A DNA stretch of 64,000 bases from assembly GCF_009765375.1 (NCBI RefSeq), contig NZ_VTOK01000002.1, positions 326,766 through 390,765 on the forward strand, given 5' to 3'. Source of the DNA: Alteribacillus sp. YIM 98480. GTDB lineage: Bacteria; Bacillota; Bacilli; Bacillales; Marinococcaceae. Made by a program: the position numbers and the translations under genes. The notes beneath the pieces were generated by a model. It did no database searches, was not told where the DNA came from, and saw only the letters and a list, made by a program, of their open reading frames with translations. This document shows positions 47,359 through 56,529 of the stretch, piece after piece; the stretch's first letter is position 1, and the number at the start of each line of letters is the position of its first letter.

Positions 47359-48567
47359 ATGAACTCCGGACAAACGCTGCATAAAAAAGTTCAAGAAATG
47401 CACTCTTCTCTCGTGAAGTGGCGTCGTTATCTGCACCAATTTCCGGAGCTTAGTTTTCAAGAAATAAATACAGCATCGTTTGTGGAGGCAAAGTTGCGTG
47501 AAATAACAGGAATGAAAGTGCTGGCTGGAACACAAGAAACAGGAATTAAGACGGGTGTAGCTGGAATCTTAAAAAAAGGAGAAGGCCCCGTTGTCGCATT
47601 AAGAGCCGATATGGACGCTCTCCCTATTCGTGAAGAAAACGAAGCAGTCTATAAATCTCAGCATGATGGAGTAATGCATGCTTGTGGACATGATGCTCAC
47701 ACATCTATTCTTCTAGGGGCAGCACATTTGCTAGCAGATAGAGATATCCCTTTTTCGGGTACTGTGAAGTTTTTATTTCAGCCTGCAGAAGAAGATACGG
47801 ATCAATCCGGACGGACGGGAGCTCCATATTTTATTGAACATGGATTATTAGATGACGTTTCGATGGCGTTTGCACTGCATATGGATCCAGAACATGAGCC
47901 AGGAAACATTAAACTTCATGCGGGGCCAAGTATGGCAAATGTCGATACTTTTAAAGGAATCATACAAGGCACGGGCGGCCATGGCGCCTATCCTCATTTA
48001 GGAACGGATCCCATCTGGATGTTATCTTTTGTGCTTCAAGCAATACAAGGCGTTGCCTCTAGAAAAACATCCCCGTTATCACCAGCAGTTATAAGCGTCG
48101 GGGAAATTAAAACGGGGTCGTCTACGAATGTTATTCCAGAAAAAGTAACACTACAAGGAACGATGAGAAGCTATGACAAGGATACTAGACGCCATTTAGA
48201 AGAAGAACTGGAAAATGCATTTTCCATTTCAGAATCCATGGGAGGAATGTATGAGCTTGATATCGAACATGGAGAACCCGCTTTAAATAACGATGAGAAA
48301 GCGGTAAGCATTTATCAGTCAGTCATACAGGAATTCTTTCCAAGCTTTCATATTTTAAATGAACCTTATGGACTCGGTGGAGAAGATTTCGGGCATATCG
48401 CAGAAAAAGTACCAGCTGCGATGCTGTTTTTAGGGGCGGGTTTTACCAAAAAAGACAATCGCGGTCTGCATATGCCTTGTTTTGATATTCAAGAAGATAT
48501 ATTGCCTATTGGGGTTTCATTACTAGCTGGAGCCGCTCTGCACTATATAAATGAAACAGAAGAGTGA
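47359..48567 (+). CDS. M20D-family amidohydrolase
   Basis: 402 aa. Metal ligands Cys109, His111, and His114 in CGHDAH, catalytic Asp in ALRADMDALPI, and EE in QPAEEDTDQS identify the M20D (N-acyl amino acid amidohydrolase) group. DoeB/EutE, the normal N-acetyl-diaminobutyrate deacetylase, belongs to another fold (AstE/AspA), and none is in this window. This enzyme may take its place (inference). CAGGAGG lies 7 nt before the ATG. The gene is tightly packed on both sides. Confidence 0.85.
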   Translation: MNSGQTLHKKVQEMHSSLVKWRRYLHQFPELSFQEINTASFVEAKLREITGMKVLAGTQETGIKTGVAGILKKGEGPVVALRADMDALPIREENEAVYKSQHDGVMHACGHDAHTSILLGAAHLLADRDIPFSGTVKFLFQPAEEDTDQSGRTGAPYFIEHGLLDDVSMAFALHMDPEHEPGNIKLHAGPSMANVDTFKGIIQGTGGHGAYPHLGTDPIWMLSFVLQAIQGVASRKTSPLSPAVISVGEIKTGSSTNVIPEKVTLQGTMRSYDKDTRRHLEEELENAFSISESMGGMYELDIEHGEPALNNDEKAVSIYQSVIQEFFPSFHILNEPYGLGGEDFGHIAEKVPAAMLFLGAGFTKKDNRGLHMPCFDIQEDILPIGVSLLAGAALHYINETEE

Positions 48568-48580
48568 GGAGGGGACATTT

Positions 48581-49621
48581 ATGGCACACAAACTAGCCTT
48601 TATAGGATTTGGCGGTGTTGGACAGGGGCTTGCCAATATTATAAACACGAAAGGTTCATGGCTTAAAGAACAATTCGGTACAGATTTTCAAGTGGTTTCA
48701 ATAGCTGATTTATATAAAGGATCACTGCATCATCCGGAAGGATTAAATATTGAAAAAGTGCTGAATACGTTACAAGAGTATGGCAGCTTAGAACATTATC
48801 CAGAAGAACGAGGCTTAATTCGCGGCTGGGACAGTATAACCACGATAGAAAAATCGAATGCAGATACTATGATAGAAATCACTTTTACCGATGTGCACAC
48901 AGGTCAGCCTGCTATTGATCATTGCAAAAAAGCATTTGAGTCCGGCAAAAATGCTGTTTTGACAAACAAAGGCCCGGTTGCTCTTGCTTATCAACGTTTA
49001 AAACAGCTGGCTGATGAAAATAACGTCCGTTTTTTATTCGAAGGAACAGTAATGAGCGGTACACCTGCCCTCAGAATGCCTTTGGTCTCTTTAGCAGGTA
49101 ATGATATTAATGAAATACGCGGTATTTTTAATGGTACAACTAATTACATGCTTACAAAAATGGAAGAAGGAATGTCTTTTGAAAATGCATTAGAAGAAGC
49201 TCAATCTAAAGGTTATGCGGAAGCAGATCCAACAAGTGACATCGAGGGTTATGATGTATTGTACAAAGTCGTTATATTAGCAAACGTGGTGATGAATGAA
49301 CCATTACGCAAAGAAGATGTGGCTTGCAAGGGAATTTCCCATTTAACACCTGAAGATATGAAACAAGCTGCTGAAGAAGGGAAAAAATGGAAATTATTAG
49401 GGAAGATAAAAAAGACAGATGGCCGAATCGAAGCATCGGTGGAGCCCGAAAAAATAGCAGCAGATGACCCGCTGGCTGGAATTTCAGGTTCATTAAATGC
49501 AGTTACGTATGATTGTGACTTGTCCGGTCCTGTCACTTTAATAGGAGCAGGAGCGGGGATATCTGAAACGGGTTTTGCTCTTTTAATAGATTTAATAAAT
49601 TTGGAACGGGAAAATATGTAA
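48581..49621 (+). CDS. Homoserine dehydrogenase-like protein, no ACT domain
   Basis: 346 aa. Rossmann motif GFGGVGQGLAN (residues 7-17), TNKGPVAL with catalytic Lys, and GIFNGTTNYMLTKMEEG with GYAEADPTSDIEGYD are typical of homoserine dehydrogenase. The regulatory ACT domain of the anabolic enzyme (usually ~430 aa in bacilli) is missing. It would interconvert aspartate semialdehyde and homoserine, so its presence in this operon suggests a link between diaminobutyrate breakdown and homoserine (inference). GAGGAGGGG precedes the ATG. Confidence 0.85.
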   Translation: MAHKLAFIGFGGVGQGLANIINTKGSWLKEQFGTDFQVVSIADLYKGSLHHPEGLNIEKVLNTLQEYGSLEHYPEERGLIRGWDSITTIEKSNADTMIEITFTDVHTGQPAIDHCKKAFESGKNAVLTNKGPVALAYQRLKQLADENNVRFLFEGTVMSGTPALRMPLVSLAGNDINEIRGIFNGTTNYMLTKMEEGMSFENALEEAQSKGYAEADPTSDIEGYDVLYKVVILANVVMNEPLRKEDVACKGISHLTPEDMKQAAEEGKKWKLLGKIKKTDGRIEASVEPEKIAADDPLAGISGSLNAVTYDCDLSGPVTLIGAGAGISETGFALLIDLINLERENM

Positions 49622-49651
49622 AAAAATAGGGACAGAAAGGTGGCGGGTAAT

Positions 49652-51091
49652 ATGGCAACAAAACTAGCTGGTAAAAAAATGCTGATAGCTGGTGAGTGGG
49701 AAGAAAAGGAAGACAAAATAGAGGTATTTAACCCGGAAAATAATGAATTGATTGATTCTGTTCCTGCCGCGAAAGCAGATGATGTGCGAAGGGCTATTAC
49801 GCTTGCTAAAAAAGGTGCTGATGTTGCAGCTGATCTTTCTGTACGGGAACGCATGGATATTTTAAATAAGACGGCGTCCTATATTGAAGACAATTTAGAA
49901 GATTTTGCGACTACGATCGCCTTAGAAGGAAGTAAGACGATAAATGAAGCTAGAAGTGAAGCAGCTAGGGCTGCAGAAACGATCCGTCTTAGTGCAGAAG
50001 AGGCCAGACGCTTAAAAGGAGAATCTATAAATTTTGATCAAATGCCGGGTAATGAGGATAGAATGGGTTACTATTTTCGTTTTCCGGTGGGAGTTATCGC
50101 AGCCATTACACCATTTAATGATCCCTTAAACCTTGTAGCTCATAAACTAGGACCGGCAATTGCTGCTGGAAATGCCATCATTGTAAAACCTGCTACTAAA
50201 ACACCTTTAAGCGCCCTGAAGTTAGCGGAAGCATTTATGAAATCAGGTCTTCCTAAAAAAATATTAACTGTTATAACAGGCCGCGGCCGCGATATTGGAG
50301 ACTCATTGATTGAAAGTAAAGATGTTCATATGATTAGTTTTACAGGTGGCTTAGAGACGGGAGAAAAAATCTCGAAAAAAGCCGGGTTAAAAAAATTATC
50401 AATGGAACTTGGCTCTAATTCACCGGCAATTGTAAGAGGAGACGCAGACTTAGAGCTTGCTGCAGAAGCAACAGTCTCAGGAGCTTTTGCAGCAGCTGGG
50501 CAGAATTGTCTCAGTGTCCAAAGAATATATGTGGAAGATGAAGCGTATGACGCTTTTAAGGAACTATTTCTCGAAAAAGTAAAAGGCGTTAAAACTGGTA
50601 ATAAATTATCTGAGTCAACAGATATGGGGCCGCTTATTAATGAAAAAGAGGCAATGCGGATTGAAAACTGGGTGAACGAAGCTGTTGATCAAGGCGGAAC
50701 ACTTCTGAGCGGTGGTACTAGAGATGGAGCACACTACGAACCAACTGTTTTGGAAAAAGTTCCAGAAAAAACTAAAATTGTGAAAGAAGAAGTTTTTGGT
50801 CCAGTGGTTCTTTTATTTAAAGTTAAGGATTTAGACGAAGCAATCGATCGATCCAATAATGTGAATTATGGGCTTCAAGCTGGTATATTCACTTCCAATA
50901 TTAATGCGGCGTTAAAGGCTTCAAAAAAACTCCATACTGGAGGCGTAATGATTAATGACAGCAGTGACTTCCGCATAGATGCAATGCCTTTTGGGGGTGT
51001 AAAAGGTTCCGGTTTGGGAAGAGAAGGCGTTGAATTTGCGGTTAGAGAAATGTCAGAGGAACGAATTGTATGCTTTAAAATAACTGAGTAA
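49652..51091 (+). CDS. Aldehyde dehydrogenase, probable semialdehyde oxidiser
   Basis: 479 aa. Catalytic Cys286 in GQNCLSVQ and Glu252 in MELGSNSP; cofactor loop FTGGLETG. The NAD(P)-dependent ALDH fold is complete. In the canonical pathway DoeC oxidises aspartate semialdehyde to aspartate, and this gene could fill that role; sequence alone does not fix the substrate. ATG at 49652 is used, with AGGTGG 8 nt upstream. A 6-7 bp hairpin (51109-51132) in the gap to the next gene has no T-run. Confidence 0.85.
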   Translation: MATKLAGKKMLIAGEWEEKEDKIEVFNPENNELIDSVPAAKADDVRRAITLAKKGADVAADLSVRERMDILNKTASYIEDNLEDFATTIALEGSKTINEARSEAARAAETIRLSAEEARRLKGESINFDQMPGNEDRMGYYFRFPVGVIAAITPFNDPLNLVAHKLGPAIAAGNAIIVKPATKTPLSALKLAEAFMKSGLPKKILTVITGRGRDIGDSLIESKDVHMISFTGGLETGEKISKKAGLKKLSMELGSNSPAIVRGDADLELAAEATVSGAFAAAGQNCLSVQRIYVEDEAYDAFKELFLEKVKGVKTGNKLSESTDMGPLINEKEAMRIENWVNEAVDQGGTLLSGGTRDGAHYEPTVLEKVPEKTKIVKEEVFGPVVLLFKVKDLDEAIDRSNNVNYGLQAGIFTSNINAALKASKKLHTGGVMINDSSDFRIDAMPFGGVKGSGLGREGVEFAVREMSEERIVCFKITE

Positions 51092-51176
51092 TTTCATAGT
51101 ATTTTGGGGTGCTATTCTTTATAGGATAGCACATCCTTTTCTATAGAGACAGAAAGGACAGAAAGGGGTGGCAGAC

Positions 51177-52394
51177 TTGTTTTCTAAAGAAGAATATCTA
51201 ACTAGAATGAATCATACAAAGCAAAAAATGATGGAATATGGAGTGGAAGTTCTCCTTATTTCTAATCCTTCAAATATGTTTTATTTAACAGGTTACAATG
51301 CTTGGTCTTTTTATGTGCATCAAATCTTAGTTGTTATGATTGATGAGGAGCAGCCCATTTGGATAGGAAGGGAAATGGATGCTCATAGTGCAAAAATAAC
51401 AACCTGGTTAGACGAGAATCATATCATTCCTTATCCAGATGAATTTGTACAATCAACGATTAGGCATCCGATGGATTTTGTTGCCAATATATTGAATGAA
51501 ATCGGTCAAGGAAATCGAAAAATCGGCCTGGAAATGGACGCCTTTTATTTTACGGGGATGTGTTATGAGCGGATCACTCAAGGTCTTCCGAATGCCGAAT
51601 TTAGGAATTTCAGCACTTTGGTTAACTGGGTGCGTTTAATAAAATCAGATGATGAAATTGAATGCATGAAAAAAGCAGCAAAAATTTTAGAAAATGCAAT
51701 GCATGCAGCATATTATACTGCTGACGTCGGGATGCGGGAAAATGATGTAGCAGCAGCTATATATCAAGCTCAGATTAGCGGTACTGCGGAATTTGGCGGA
51801 GACTATACTTCGATCGTGCCAATGATTCCCACCAGTGAAAACACGGCAAGCCCCCATTTAACTTGGACAGATCGCAGGTATAAACATGGTGATTATTTAA
51901 CGATTGAAATTGCTGGCTGCTATCGCCGTTATCACACTCCGATGGCAAGAACAATGGCTATAGGGGAGGCGCCAGACAAAGTAAAAGATCTGGCAGAGGT
52001 TGTTGTAGAGGGTATTGAAACAACTATGGATGCTATAAAACCAGGGATGACTGCAGAAGAAGTTGAAAGCATCTGGAGCAAAACAATAGCAAAACGAGGT
52101 TATTTTAAGGAGTCAAGACTTGGCTATTCAATTGGTTTAAGTTTTCCACCTGATTGGGGTGAGCACACAGTAAGCTTTCGAAAAGGGGATCGAACGATAT
52201 TACAGCCTAATATGACCTTTCATTTAATGCCTGGAATATGGCTTGATAATTATGGAGTAGAAATTACGGAGTCTATAAGGATCACGGACAATGGCTGCGA
52301 AACGTTTGCAAACGTTCCAAGAGAACTTTATATCAAAAAGCCATCGAATATATCAGCCATGACTAGAGCTCATAAAGAACACACAGGTTCCTAA
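51177..52394 (+). CDS. doeA: Ectoine hydrolase (DoeA/EutD family)
   Basis: 405 aa, M24 pita-bread fold. Diagnostic stretches of this family, from memory of Sinorhizobium EutD, are SNPSNMFYLTGYNAWSFYVH, IWIGREMDA, EFGGDYTSIVPMIP, IEIAGCYRRYHTP and GLSFPPDWGEHTVSFRKGD. It opens the ectoine ring to N-acetyl-2,4-diaminobutyrate in the cytoplasm. General Xaa-Pro peptidases lack these. TTG at 51177 is favoured by the spacing from AGGGGTG; GTG at 51168 (408 aa) remains possible. The downstream terminator closes the operon. Confidence 0.88.
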   Translation: MFSKEEYLTRMNHTKQKMMEYGVEVLLISNPSNMFYLTGYNAWSFYVHQILVVMIDEEQPIWIGREMDAHSAKITTWLDENHIIPYPDEFVQSTIRHPMDFVANILNEIGQGNRKIGLEMDAFYFTGMCYERITQGLPNAEFRNFSTLVNWVRLIKSDDEIECMKKAAKILENAMHAAYYTADVGMRENDVAAAIYQAQISGTAEFGGDYTSIVPMIPTSENTASPHLTWTDRRYKHGDYLTIEIAGCYRRYHTPMARTMAIGEAPDKVKDLAEVVVEGIETTMDAIKPGMTAEEVESIWSKTIAKRGYFKESRLGYSIGLSFPPDWGEHTVSFRKGDRTILQPNMTFHLMPGIWLDNYGVEITESIRITDNGCETFANVPRELYIKKPSNISAMTRAHKEHTGS

Positions 52395-52410
52395 CAAGCA
52401 TTTCCTTTCT

Positions 52411-52443
52411 CTGTAGTGGAAAATATCCGCTGCAGATTTTTTC
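52411..52443 (+). terminator. Terminator closing the ectoine-type operon
   Basis: CTGTAGTGGA / TCCGCTGCAG, ten pairs with two G-T wobbles, 5-nt loop, then ATTTTTT. Confidence 0.75.
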
Positions 52444-52614
52444 GCGATTAAACATTTATACAGGAGCTAATCCAGATGATGCGAGGGCGTGCTGTTAAGA
52501 ATAAATAGTATAGGCTTTACTAACATGCAAAATGCTGTTCAGTCCGTTCTTTACATGTTAGCATATAATAGAGAAAGATAAGGTGAGGTTTGCAGGAAGG
52601 CGGAGAGAATATAT

Positions 52615-53982
52615 ATGACACAAACCTACCTTGGGATTACCTCTTTTTTGGCAGTTGTCATCTATTTAGTGAGTGTATTTTTCCCTTCACAAATACTTAC
52701 TTCTATATACAGTTCTATCGCTCTTTTATTGTTACTGTTTGCATTAAAAAAAATGAATGGAGCCAATCGGTTTGTAGTATTACTTCTTTTGATCAGTGGA
52801 AGTATACTTTTTTTATTTTACAACGTTTCTTTTTTGGAGGCGCTATTTAGTTTTGGAGAAAATCTGAACCTCTTAGGATTATTTTTACTCATTCCTTTAT
52901 TTGGGGTTTTAATGTCGGAAGCTGGTTATTTACAAGCTTTACAAACAGCTTTACGCAAAAGAGAAAAAAGCAGACAAGCTCATCCTTATCGCCTTGGTTA
53001 CATATTGACAGCCTTTATGGGTTCATTACTAAATTTGGGTTCTATGCCGCTTGTATATAAAATAGGTTCCGAAAGTTTTTCTTCCTTTGAAAATAAGAAA
53101 TTTGGGTTAACACTCCTAAGAGGATTTGGCTTTTGTATGCTATGGTCGCCTTATTTTGTCAATGTGGGGCTTGTTCTCATTCTATATGATCTGACGTGGC
53201 AAGAAGTAGGGGGATATGGATTTCTCATAGCTGTCGTTTATACAATTCTCGTTGCGGTTTTTTATCCATTTATAACATTTTCTAAAGAAGAATATATACG
53301 AAATGATTCGACATCAAAAAATAATTTTTATTACGCTACGTCACCCTTAAAAGGTTTATCTTTTTACATTATTATATTATTATTTTTATCTGTTGCTATA
53401 GAAATAGTATTGCCAGTAAACATGTTAACAGTCGTCTCACTTCTTGCTCTTGTATATCCGCTCGTATGGTCCGTTTCGATAGGAATGGTACAGGGGTATT
53501 TTCAAGCTGCTTTACATCACATTTCTCATTCTTTTGAACGATTAAATAATGAGATTGGAATATTTATAACAGCTGGGTTTTTTGGAGAAGCGCTGGCTAG
53601 AAGCAATGCCGGAAACTTGCTTGCAGATGCAATTTTATGGGTTTCCAAAGGTATTATCCCTTTATTAATTCTTATTCTTATAATAAGTGTAATGTTTCTA
53701 GCTTTTATCGGTGTTCATCCTGTCATTATCGTCTCAGGACTTGGCAGCTCTTTAACTCCAGAACAATTCGGAGTTCCTCCTGCTTTTATGGGAATATTGC
53801 TTTTGTGCGCTTGGACGTTATCAACCCAGATGTCGCCATTTTCCGGCTCCATCCTCATGGGAGCACATTTAATGAAGGAACGTCCATGGAATATAGTGAA
53901 AAAAAATGCAGCATTTGTCTTCACCGCTCTTATCGTTTTTACACTACTTTTAACTGTTTTTGAGTGGATACAAGCAAGGTAG
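52615..53982 (+). CDS. Membrane transporter, ion-transporter type
   Basis: 455 aa, about 11-12 hydrophobic segments. The plan, two halves with long hydrophilic loops between (MSEAGYLQALQTALRKREKSRQ), recalls the IT/ArsB-like carriers for organic anions. No ligand motif is seen. It starts after a terminator, with a GGCGGAG ribosome site and TATAAT at 52564-52569, so it is a separate transcription unit. It may import ectoine or export a pathway product; this is inference from position only. Confidence 0.6.
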   Translation: MTQTYLGITSFLAVVIYLVSVFFPSQILTSIYSSIALLLLLFALKKMNGANRFVVLLLLISGSILFLFYNVSFLEALFSFGENLNLLGLFLLIPLFGVLMSEAGYLQALQTALRKREKSRQAHPYRLGYILTAFMGSLLNLGSMPLVYKIGSESFSSFENKKFGLTLLRGFGFCMLWSPYFVNVGLVLILYDLTWQEVGGYGFLIAVVYTILVAVFYPFITFSKEEYIRNDSTSKNNFYYATSPLKGLSFYIIILLFLSVAIEIVLPVNMLTVVSLLALVYPLVWSVSIGMVQGYFQAALHHISHSFERLNNEIGIFITAGFFGEALARSNAGNLLADAILWVSKGIIPLLILILIISVMFLAFIGVHPVIIVSGLGSSLTPEQFGVPPAFMGILLLCAWTLSTQMSPFSGSILMGAHLMKERPWNIVKKNAAFVFTALIVFTLLLTVFEWIQAR

Positions 53983-54007
53983 CTTCGTTAACAAGAAAGG
54001 ATGTATA

Positions 54008-54940
54008 ATGAATCAACAAAATAAAATATGGATCAATTACTTGTTTGTAATTGGTGTAATGGTTTTATGGGGATTAAATGTTGTTGCTTTAAAAGTATTA
54101 GTTGCATACATGCCTCCTGCAAGCATGCAGACTTTACGTATTATGGTTGCTGGAGCTATTATATTGATTATTATGTTATGCTGTAATGAATGGCGAAAGA
54201 TTTCTAGAAAAGAACTAAAGCATATTGCAGCAGCCTCAGTATTTGGTGTTATGGGCCATCATTTTTTCTTAGCATTGGGGCTTATGAGCACTTCTGCGGT
54301 TAATACGTCTTTAATTTTAGCGCTTGTTCCATTAACTACATCCCTTTTAGCAATGATATTACTAGGAGACCCGGTGACAAAAACTCGATTTTTAGGAGTA
54401 GTGTTAGGATTTATTGGTGTTGGACTATTAACCATTGCAGGATCTGGCAGTCAAGTCAGTGGTTTGTCATCTGGTGATGTACTGATATTTTTAAGTATGT
54501 TTTCACAAGCAGTCAGCTTTATTTATATAAAAAAAGCGACCACGACGCTGCACCCGCGAGCTATGACAGGTTTTATGTTTTTAATTGGGTCGGCAGGTCT
54601 TCTTCTTATTAGTTTGTTTATGGAACCAGGCGGGATAGTACAAGTATTTAAGGCTCCCTTATTTGTCTGGCTGATTTTTTTTGGCTCTGCTGTACTGGCT
54701 ACAGCTCTAGGGCACCAGCTATTTAACAGCTCCATTCAGAAGATAGGAGCTGGTGAAACAGCAGTATTTAATAACCTTGTTCCATTTTTCGGATTAATAA
54801 GTTCGGCAGTCCTTTTAAAAGAAACGGTGTATCCTGCTCAACTGACAGGATTCATTTTTATAGTCGGAGGGGTTTTATTAGGGACGGGATATGTGGAGCA
54901 AAAGTGGATCAACAATCGACGCAAAGCACATCAGCATTAA
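54008..54940 (+). CDS. EamA/DMT-family transporter
   Basis: 310 aa, ten predicted membrane helices in two EamA repeats ([33 protein letters not shown]). Typically exports amino acids or metabolites. ATG at 54008 follows AAGAAAGGATG; a longer start at 53960 overlaps the upstream gene and has no ribosome site. The 25-nt gap indicates cotranscription with the preceding transporter. Its stop overlaps the convergent yidD stop. Confidence 0.82.
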   Translation: MNQQNKIWINYLFVIGVMVLWGLNVVALKVLVAYMPPASMQTLRIMVAGAIILIIMLCCNEWRKISRKELKHIAAASVFGVMGHHFFLALGLMSTSAVNTSLILALVPLTTSLLAMILLGDPVTKTRFLGVVLGFIGVGLLTIAGSGSQVSGLSSGDVLIFLSMFSQAVSFIYIKKATTTLHPRAMTGFMFLIGSAGLLLISLFMEPGGIVQVFKAPLFVWLIFFGSAVLATALGHQLFNSSIQKIGAGETAVFNNLVPFFGLISSAVLLKETVYPAQLTGFIFIVGGVLLGTGYVEQKWINNRRKAHQH

Positions 54941-55164
54941 GATTGACGCTTTTTCTCCGGTACCGGGTCAAAGCCGCCGGGGTGAAAAGGGTGACATTTA
55001 CAAACTCTAACGATGGTTAAACATCCGCCTTTCACAGCACCGAATCGTTCAATTGCTTCTATGCCATATTGTGAACAAGTAGGATAAAAACGACATGTCG
55101 GGGGAGTGAGAGGAGAAATAAATTTCCGGTAAAAAGATATAAAGATAAGGAGAATGTTCTTCAA
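54937..55164 (-). CDS. yidD: Membrane protein insertion efficiency factor YidD
   Basis: 75 aa. The family core [33 protein letters not shown] and [15 protein letters not shown] is complete (positions ~13-68; the long segment here is summarised by C25, C31 and C53-x-C55). A short apolar N-terminus attaches it to the inner membrane, where it aids YidC-dependent insertion. In many genomes it sits by rpmH-rnpA-yidC; in bacilli it is often elsewhere. The gene ends inside the convergent transporter gene's stop region. Confidence 0.9.
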   Translation of the reverse strand: MKNILLIFISFYRKFISPLTPPTCRFYPTCSQYGIEAIERFGAVKGGCLTIVRVCKCHPFHPGGFDPVPEKKRQS

Positions 55165-55229
55165 GAATTAACACCCCTTTTTTAGTCAAACTATTCATAA
55201 TATAAAACATTAACCTTTTGCATAGACAT

Positions 55230-55280
55230 TAAAAGAAAACGGACTGTTTCTTCCGCAAAATAGGGGAGAAACAGTCCATT
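55230..55280 (-). terminator. Terminator after dapA
   Basis: Minus-strand GGACTGTTTCT / AGAAACAGTCC with a ~15-nt loop, followed by GTTTTCTTTT. Confidence 0.85.
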
Positions 55281-55285
55281 TTAAA

Positions 55286-56173
55286 TTAGCTAACGTAAAA
55301 TGTTGTTTTTGGCCGCAGAGTAGAGCGTAGCATATTCATTTCTTCTTCATTCAAGCGAACCATTGGAAGTCTTACATCACCTGATATTATCCCCTGAATT
55401 TCTAAAGCAGCTTTTACAGGGGAAGGGCTTGGAGCTGTAAACATTGATTTCATGGTTGGAAGCAGCTCTCTATGGCGTTTGGAAGCATATTGAGGATGAC
55501 CATTTAAAAAGCTTTGAACCATATCCTGCATTTCATTACCAATAATATGGGAAGAAATAGAGACTACTCCAGTTCCTCCAATAGACATTACAGGAAGTGT
55601 TAAACTATCGTCTCCGCTGTATAAAAGGAAATCTTCAGGTGTATGTTCGATGATATAGGCCATCGCATCTAAATCACCGCTAGCCTCTTTAACGGCCATA
55701 ATATTTTCCATTTCGGCCAAACGAATAATTGTTTCAGGTGTGAGACCTGCAGCACTTCTTCCTGGAATATTATAGAGCATAACCGGAAGCTGAGTAGATT
55801 CGGCTACTTTTTTGAAATGTAGATACATGCCTTCTTGAGATGGTTTACTATAATAAGGAGTAACTAGCATGACTGCATCCACGCCGGTTTTTTCTGCTTT
55901 TTTTGTTAATTCTATCGAAGCTTTTGTATTATTACATCCCGTACCTGCAATAACTGGAACACGCCCATTTACTACTTTTACGACATGTTCAAAAAGCGTA
56001 AGTTTTTCTTCTTTTGACAACGTAGGAGATTCACCTGTTGTTCCTGCTATAACTAAGCTGTCTGATCCGTTAGAAATAAGATAGTTGACTAACTTTGTCA
56101 CTGCACTGTAATCTACTTCTTCGAGATTATCAAATGGTGTTACCATTGCTGTACTAATTCTTCCAAAATTCAT
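55286..56173 (-). CDS. dapA: 4-hydroxy-tetrahydrodipicolinate synthase
   Basis: 295 aa. The Schiff-base Lys162 is in AVKEASGD; Thr45-Thr46 in AGTTGES, Tyr134 in LYNIPGRS and Arg139 complete the active site. It condenses pyruvate with aspartate semialdehyde, first step to diaminopimelate, lysine and spore dipicolinate. ATG at 56173 is 7 nt from GAGGGTG; a TTG at 56179 is less well spaced. A lysine riboswitch with terminator sits upstream, so the gene is shut off when lysine is high. Confidence 0.94.
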   Translation of the reverse strand: MNFGRISTAMVTPFDNLEEVDYSAVTKLVNYLISNGSDSLVIAGTTGESPTLSKEEKLTLFEHVVKVVNGRVPVIAGTGCNNTKASIELTKKAEKTGVDAVMLVTPYYSKPSQEGMYLHFKKVAESTQLPVMLYNIPGRSAAGLTPETIIRLAEMENIMAVKEASGDLDAMAYIIEHTPEDFLLYSGDDSLTLPVMSIGGTGVVSISSHIIGNEMQDMVQSFLNGHPQYASKRHRELLPTMKSMFTAPSPSPVKAALEIQGIISGDVRLPMVRLNEEEMNMLRSTLRPKTTFYVS

Positions 56174-56259
56174 TTTCAATCACCCTCTGTTAGAGATTAA
56201 AGTCTCGTTAATAACAATTTACAGAGGAGGGCCGGTTCTCACCGGAAAATTCAAAGTTA

Positions 56260-56294
56260 CGCAAAAAAACAACAATGAGAGCCTCATTGTTGCA
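56260..56294 (-). terminator. Riboswitch-controlled terminator upstream of dapA
   Basis: Minus-strand AACAATGAG / CTCATTGTT, 9-bp stem, tight loop, followed by GTTTTTTTGC. It stands between aptamer and gene, as expected for transcription attenuation. Confidence 0.85.
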
Positions 56295-56326
56295 TGAACG
56301 TTCCAGCTATAAACAGAACCGTTTAT

Positions 56327-56512
56327 GCGTGAGATAGCCCTCCATATAGCATGAGTATGCTATATGACAGTTTCGTACTTATTAAATACGAAACCAGCAT
56401 CCAACTCATGAGAAGTTGTCTGCTTCGGCAAATCCCCCTTTCAGCAAAAATCACTGGACCTCATGCTCCTCCTAATGCTTACTCATGGTCTTTGCGCCTC
56501 TAACCTCACTTC
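56327..56512 (-). ncRNA. Lysine riboswitch (L-box) aptamer
   Basis: Minus strand. The conserved core is visible in order: GTGAGGTTAGAGGCGC (5' side of P1 and P2), GAGTAAGCA, GAAAGGGGGATTTGCCGAAG, a GUACGAAAC-type stem (TTTCGTATTTAATAAGTACG), AACTGTCAT and finally GGAGGGCTATCTCAC, which closes P1. Length ~186 nt is normal. Lysine binding favours the terminator at 56260-56294. Confidence 0.9.
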
Positions 56513-56529
56513 TTATAAAGAAGTAGGAA

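Noticed and set aside
47359..48567. Calling the M20 gene doeB
   Set aside because: DoeB/EutE belongs to the AstE/AspA fold; this is M20D, so at most a functional substitute.
51168..52394. Generic Xaa-Pro aminopeptidase
   Set aside because: The protein carries stretches specific to the DoeA/EutD ectoine hydrolases, and the operon fits that role.
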